DNA of 9,932 nt from an uncultured Porphyromonadaceae bacterium (lineage in GTDB: Bacteria > Bacteroidota > Bacteroidia > Bacteroidales > Muribaculaceae), in the NCBI GenBank assembly GCA_937901905.1, contig CALDIF010000083.1, positions 1 through 9,932 on the forward strand, read 5' to 3'. Below are positions 7,136 through 9,932 of the stretch, piece by piece. A program made the position numbers and the translations under genes. Position 1 is the stretch's first letter. Each line of letters opens with the position of its first letter. The notes beneath the pieces are model-generated. The model was not told the origin of the DNA. It worked only from the letters and a program-made list of their open reading frames with translations, and searched no databases.

Positions 7136-7613
7136 GCATTCTGCCATATCATCTATATGCGAGAATAGTTTGGAAACTTTTTCAACGATTCTCGCTTGCT
7201 CTTTTATTGGAGGGACTGGCACTTCTATCGCTTTGAACATCTTTTTGTTCAAGTGTGGAATAGCAGAGCCAACCTTGTTGTCTCGCAGTCGCTTTTGATA
7301 GTTGCGTATTATCATTTTCACATACTCAACATTCATCTCGTTACTGATGTTGAGTAGTTTGAATGTGCTGCCTTGATAGCCGTCGATTGGGGCGGTGAAT
7401 ATCTCCCCAGAGTTTTCTCCATCCACTAAAATCATCGTTGTAGATTTCGGGACAAACCGTCCATTATTCAGCGTGTCGCCCTCGCTTTTGCCTCGCAGAT
7501 ACTTGGCATCAAGGTTTATTCTTTTTCCCTCTTGCCGATCTCCGTCATAGAGTTGGCAAATGAAGTTCATTGTGGTTAGGCACCAACCTTGCGGCAGGTG
7601 CTGATAATGCGAT
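7130..7613 (-). CDS. hsdS: silent HsdS half-gene (alternative TRD2 cassette)
   Basis: On the minus strand the frame runs from repeat C (SHYQHLPQGWC) into an unrelated TRD and ends VPPIKEQARIVEKVSKLF...AECL with TAG at 7130-7132. It has about 161 codons, the size of one TRD plus the C-terminal helix. A stop lies five codons before the repeat, and the only ATG (7568-7570) lies inside the TRD, so this is a promoterless storage cassette and not an independently expressed subunit. Inversion across repeat C would place it in frame behind TRD1 of the expressed gene. The TRD (residues such as GENSGEIFTAPIDGYQGS) is unlike both TRDs of the active gene, so it should give a different half-site. Its stop overlaps the opposed hsdS stop by 6 bp, leaving no space for a terminator between them. 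Confidence 0.88.
7580..7613 (-). repeat. inverted repeat C, right copy
   Basis: Perfect 34-bp inverse match to 6652-6685. Homology starts exactly at the first base of the ATCGCA spacer; the GATAA arm found in the left copy is replaced by CCTAT here. It contains CGCATTAT (minus strand, 7604-7611). Confidence 0.92.
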
Positions 7614-7659
7614 ATAGGAAAAGTTTATATTGTTAGTGTTTCATTAAAATCAATGAACT

Positions 7660-8463
7660 ATGCTAACAAAATTCAAACATTTCCTTGACAAGCAGAACTT
7701 GTCGACCAACACCGTCACTTCGTACCTTTGGACGGTGCGATATTTCTTATCGCATTATGATGATGTGACGAAGAAGAACCTCTTGGCTTACAAGGGGTAT
7801 CTTGTTGAGAAGTTCAAGCCGCAAACCGTTAACTTGCGTTTGCAGGGCATGAACAAGTACCTTGAGTTCTTGAAACTTGACAAACTGAAGATGAAGTTCG
7901 TCAAAGTTCAACAAAAGAACTTCTTGGAGAACGTAATCAGCAACGCTGATTACAAGTTTCTCAAAACCAAACTCAAAGCCGATGGCTACGATGATTGGTA
8001 TTTCGTTGTGTGGTTTCTTACTGCTACTGGGGCGCGTGTGAGTGAACTGGTGCAAATCAAGGCGGAGCATGTGCAACTTGGCTACCTTGACATCTACTCA
8101 AAAGGCGGCAAGTTGCGCCGTCTTTACATACCCAAGAACCTGCAAGCCGAAGCCATCAAATGGCTTAATGAGAAGAAAATTTCATCGGGCTATTTGTTCC
8201 TAAACCGTTTTGGACAACGCATAACCACTCGTGGCATTGCCCAACAACTAAAGCACTTCGCGGAAAAGTACGGATTGAACCGAGATGTGGTTTACCCACA
8301 CTCGTTCCGCCACCGCTTCGCAAAGAACTTTCTCGACCGCTTCAATGACATTGCACTCCTTGCCGACCTGATGGGCCACGAGAGCATTGAAACAACGCGC
8401 ATTTACTTGCGGCGTACCGCAAGCGAGCAGCGTGCAATCATTGATAAGGTTGTTAATTGGTGA
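7660..8463 (+). CDS. tyrosine recombinase, probable hsdS invertase
   Basis: A 267-residue XerC/D-type integrase with an N-terminal SAM-like core-binding domain (about 1-85, LSTNTVTSYLWTVRYFL) and a complete catalytic domain: Arg126 (ATGARVSEL), Lys151 or Lys149 (KGGKLRR), His214 and Arg217 (PHSFRH), His240 (LMGHES) and the nucleophile Tyr249 (TTRIYL). It lacks the extra N-terminal arm-binding domain of phage integrases, as is usual for invertases. Lying between two silent hsdS cassettes and three inverted repeat pairs, it is the obvious candidate for the enzyme that shuffles them. It sits inside inverted segments A and B but outside C, so its own orientation changes with some switches. No good TAnnTTTG promoter is visible in the 46-base gap upstream, so it may rely on read-through or a degenerate promoter. 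It could in principle act elsewhere in the genome too. Confidence 0.93.
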   Translation: MLTKFKHFLDKQNLSTNTVTSYLWTVRYFLSHYDDVTKKNLLAYKGYLVEKFKPQTVNLRLQGMNKYLEFLKLDKLKMKFVKVQQKNFLENVISNADYKFLKTKLKADGYDDWYFVVWFLTATGARVSELVQIKAEHVQLGYLDIYSKGGKLRRLYIPKNLQAEAIKWLNEKKISSGYLFLNRFGQRITTRGIAQQLKHFAEKYGLNRDVVYPHSFRHRFAKNFLDRFNDIALLADLMGHESIETTRIYLRRTASEQRAIIDKVVNW

Positions 8464-8468
8464 ACATT

Positions 8469-8504
8469 CAATCGTTGGTGGCGGTGTCACGCCTCCAACG
8501 ATTG
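8469..8504. terminator. strong hairpin between convergent recombinase and silent hsdS
   Basis: CAATCGTTGG (8469-8478) pairs with CCAACGATTG (8495-8504), and GGCG (8480-8483) pairs with CGCC (8490-8493): 14 base pairs with one T-T mismatch and a 6-base loop. It begins 5 bases after the recombinase stop and contains the last codons of the opposed hsdS cassette. Position suggests a bidirectional terminator, but neither side has a T-run, so a protein-binding site remains possible. Confidence 0.5.
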
Positions 8505-9703
8505 TTGTACATGGTCAATCACCGCAAACAATTCATCGACTTTTGCCACAATCCGCTTTTGCTCATTGAGCGGTGGTAGAGGGAATAAATAATCGTCAAT
8601 GTGACCTTTATTTATTGATGGTGAATTATCTCCTTTCATATACTGATTTAGTCCATCGACGACATATTGAGAAGTCATTAGATAGTAACAGTACCAACTA
8701 TCCAAACACTCTCTTTGTCTGCACACATAAAACCCGGTTGATGCGATACAATCGGATTCTGTCACCATTGCAATATTTCGCAAGTACGGACGCACCATAG
8801 AGAAAAGCACGTTGCCTATTTCGGTGTATCGGCTCGCCCTACTTGGTGCATTTGAGGTTGGAATAATCTTGATTGCCGAAATGAGTTGTTTTTTATTGTC
8901 AATAGAGTCTATATCAATGTATTTAAACTCGAAGCCTTTTGGTGACGTGCTTTTCATTGGTAGAAACAGATCTTTGCCTCTTGCTAAAGCCCAAGTTTTC
9001 GGCAAATCATAATGCGATTTATCGGCAGGTACAGCCGACGGGTTGATGCGTCGCAGCAACTCCTCGGCTGGCTCGTCCGCTGGGTCTTGCGGAACGAGTT
9101 TGCCGCTAATCGCAATTTGTAGAATTTTGTTTTTCAAATATGAGGAAAACGATTGAAGTTCCCTTTTATCGTTTTCAATACTATTAATTGTACTATTAAA
9201 ATCTTCGACAGCTTGAACAATCCTTAATTGTTCATTTATTGGTGGTAATGGTATCAAACCATTATGAGCATCAGTTGTGCTTAATCGGGGCATTTTTACT
9301 CCATAACCACATTGAATGGTATAGTCAACAAAGTATTTTGAACGCAAGACATGGTTGATATATTTGGCACAAATTCCTCCATACAAAATAAACGGTATTA
9401 TTTCTGTTGTGCAGAAACCATCATAATCTGCGACAAGCACTTTATTCAAATATGTGCGTAGTTTTGAATACAAAACATTCCCTTTTTGAAAACTGTGTCG
9501 TACACCCTTTATTTGTCGCTCAGATTTAGTTAATCTTTGCAGTATCCGCGCAGAGTCTTTCTCTAAATCTTCAAGTTCCAATATCCAAGCATCATTTGGT
9601 ATATCATCTACAGGCACATTAGTACAGCAACCATAATTGCTAATCTCACCAAGCGTTGACCACGCCCAGCCGATGGGCAGGTCAAACGGATAATGCGGCT
9701 TAT
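8487..9703 (-). CDS. hsdS: silent HsdS cassette with TRD1 and TRD2 but no N-terminus
   Basis: Reading on the minus strand, the frame enters through repeat A (KPHYPFDLPIGWAWS), passes a TRD1 with GNVLYSKLRTYLNKVLVAD and GLIPLPPINEQLRIV, the central helix in repeat B, and a TRD2 with GNVLFSMVRPYLRNIAM and LFPLPPLNEQKRIV. It ends at TGA 8487-8489. It covers about 405 codons but lacks the 60-residue N-terminal helix and any start codon upstream of the repeat. The first ATG (9615-9617) lies inside TRD1, and a TAA lies a few codons beyond the repeat. It is therefore a donor for the expressed gene, not a working subunit. Both TRDs differ from the active pair and from the half-gene at 7130. Inversion over repeat A swaps both TRDs; over repeat B only TRD2. 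The frame is intact with no stops or shifts, suggesting selection for use. Confidence 0.9.
9009..9113 (-). repeat. inverted repeat B, right copy
   Basis: Inverse match to 6557-6661 with 102 of 105 bases identical. The core reads GATAA-ATCGCA-TTATG on the minus strand; the final base departs from the left copy's TTATC exactly where homology ends. Confidence 0.93.
9658..9703 (-). repeat. inverted repeat A, right copy (outer boundary of the shufflon)
   Basis: Perfect 46-bp inverse match to 6018-6063. On the minus strand the core reads CATAA-GCCGCA-TTATC. It is the rightmost hsdS-related sequence, so it marks the outer end of the invertible region. Confidence 0.93.
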
Positions 9704-9708
9704 GTATC

Positions 9709-9732
9709 GTAGAACCGCATTAGGCGTTCTAC
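9709..9732. repeat. 7-bp inverted repeat GTAGAAC/GTTCTAC next to repeat A
   Basis: GTAGAAC (9709-9715) and GTTCTAC (9726-9732) flank a 10-base spacer beginning 6 bases outside the right copy of repeat A. It could be an accessory protein site or chance; nothing similar lies outside the left copy of repeat A. Confidence 0.25.
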
Positions 9733-9745
9733 TAATTTATCGCAT

Positions 9746-9766
9746 ACCAACCGCCAGGGCGGTGGT
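9746..9766. repeat. G+C-rich hairpin
   Basis: ACC (9746-9748) and ACCGC (9750-9754) pair with GCGGT (9759-9763) and GGT (9764-9766), with one bulged A and a 4-base loop. No T-run follows, so it is not a convincing terminator on its own; it lies 15 bases before a clear one. Confidence 0.3.
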
Positions 9767-9780
9767 TTGCTCATCGGTAA

Positions 9781-9822
9781 GGGTTGAGACGGCTGGTGCC
9801 GCTCAATCCTTTTCTTGTTTTA
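9781..9822 (+). terminator. intrinsic terminator closing the locus on the right
   Basis: GGGTTGAG (9781-9788) pairs with CTCAATCC (9802-9809, one G-U pair), and CGGC (9790-9793) pairs with GCCG (9798-9801) around a TGGT loop, with one bulged A. TTTTCTTGTTTT follows. It would stop rightward transcripts that run through the recombinase and the opposed silent cassette. It lies outside every inverted repeat and so keeps its place in all arrangements. Confidence 0.6.
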
Positions 9823-9932
9823 TCTGCTCTCTGGTTGCTACAGAAGTTAGAAACGATGTCGGATGCCGCCGTCGCTGAATTTTGGGTGAATAATTGATTA
9901 CTGCTATCGCCCCTGTATTAGTTTTTCCGTCA
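9823..9932. other. right edge, no supported gene
   Basis: On the minus strand a frame is open from the window edge (9931) to a TGA at 9803-9805, 42 codons with no recognisable motif. It could be the tail of a convergent neighbour whose body lies outside the window, but its stop falls within the terminator stem and the residue composition is unremarkable. No other feature is seen here. Confidence 0.2.

Noticed and set aside
7660..8463. Recombinase as part of a prophage or integrative element
   Set aside because: No other phage or conjugation gene is present, it lacks an arm-binding domain, and the surrounding inverted repeats are all hsdS sequence.
8573..9012. Plus-strand frames opposite the silent hsdS cassette
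   Set aside because: The minus-strand frame matches HsdS throughout, so these are shadows.
9701..9931. Degenerate minus-strand reading frame (pieces such as TDEQTTALAVGMR and DKLVERLMRFYDT) as a broken gene
   Set aside because: It needs two stops and a frame change over 230 bases, and it crosses a clear terminator hairpin. No family was recognised, so it is not annotated as a pseudogene.
1..9932. CRISPR arrays, tRNA or rRNA genes, insertion sequences
   Set aside because: No regularly spaced repeats, cloverleaf sequences, ribosomal RNA segments or transposase genes were seen on either strand.

Overview
The window looks like chromosomal DNA of a member of the order Bacteroidales. The main evidence is three matches to the Bacteroidota -7 promoter element TAnnTTTG, all read as TACCTTTG (239-246, 1070-1077, 1412-1419). 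The absence of Shine-Dalgarno sequences before the genes, and the resemblance of the proteins to gut Bacteroidales families, fit this. I cannot go below order from sequence alone.

Left part (1-1290): the 3' end of an unidentified gene; a structured intergenic region; a G+C-rich gene for a 243-residue protein with faint ASCH (PUA-fold) resemblance; then a probable independent small RNA of about 200 nt with its own promoter, long nested helices and a terminator. Its architecture suggests 6S RNA or the Bacteroidales-1 motif.

Main part (about 1370-9703): a phase-variable Type I restriction-modification locus. hsdR, hsdM and hsdS form a tight operon (gaps of 3 and 5 bases) behind a promoter decorated with AGGGGAAA repeats. 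Downstream lie a silent promoterless HsdS half-gene (7130-7613, minus), a tyrosine recombinase (7660-8463, plus) and a second silent two-domain HsdS cassette lacking its N-terminus (8487-9703, minus). Three pairs of inverted repeats link silent and expressed DNA: A (46 bp, perfect, before TRD1), B (105 bp, 3 mismatches, between TRD1 and TRD2) and C (34 bp, perfect, at the start of TRD2). All keep the reading frame. Inversions across them can combine two TRD1s with three TRD2s, giving six HsdS specificities.

Every repeat carries the octamer CGCATTAT at the same codon phase. The six bases before TTAT are GCCGCA in pair A and ATCGCA in pairs B and C. This looks like a recombination core whose spacer keeps TRD1 swaps separate from TRD2 swaps. 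The currently expressed HsdS is also unusual in having two closely similar TRDs (about three quarters identical by my hand count), so the present enzyme should recognise a near-palindromic bipartite site.

Right edge (9704-9932): no convincing gene, but a strong rightward terminator (9781-9822) just outside the outermost repeat probably closes the locus.
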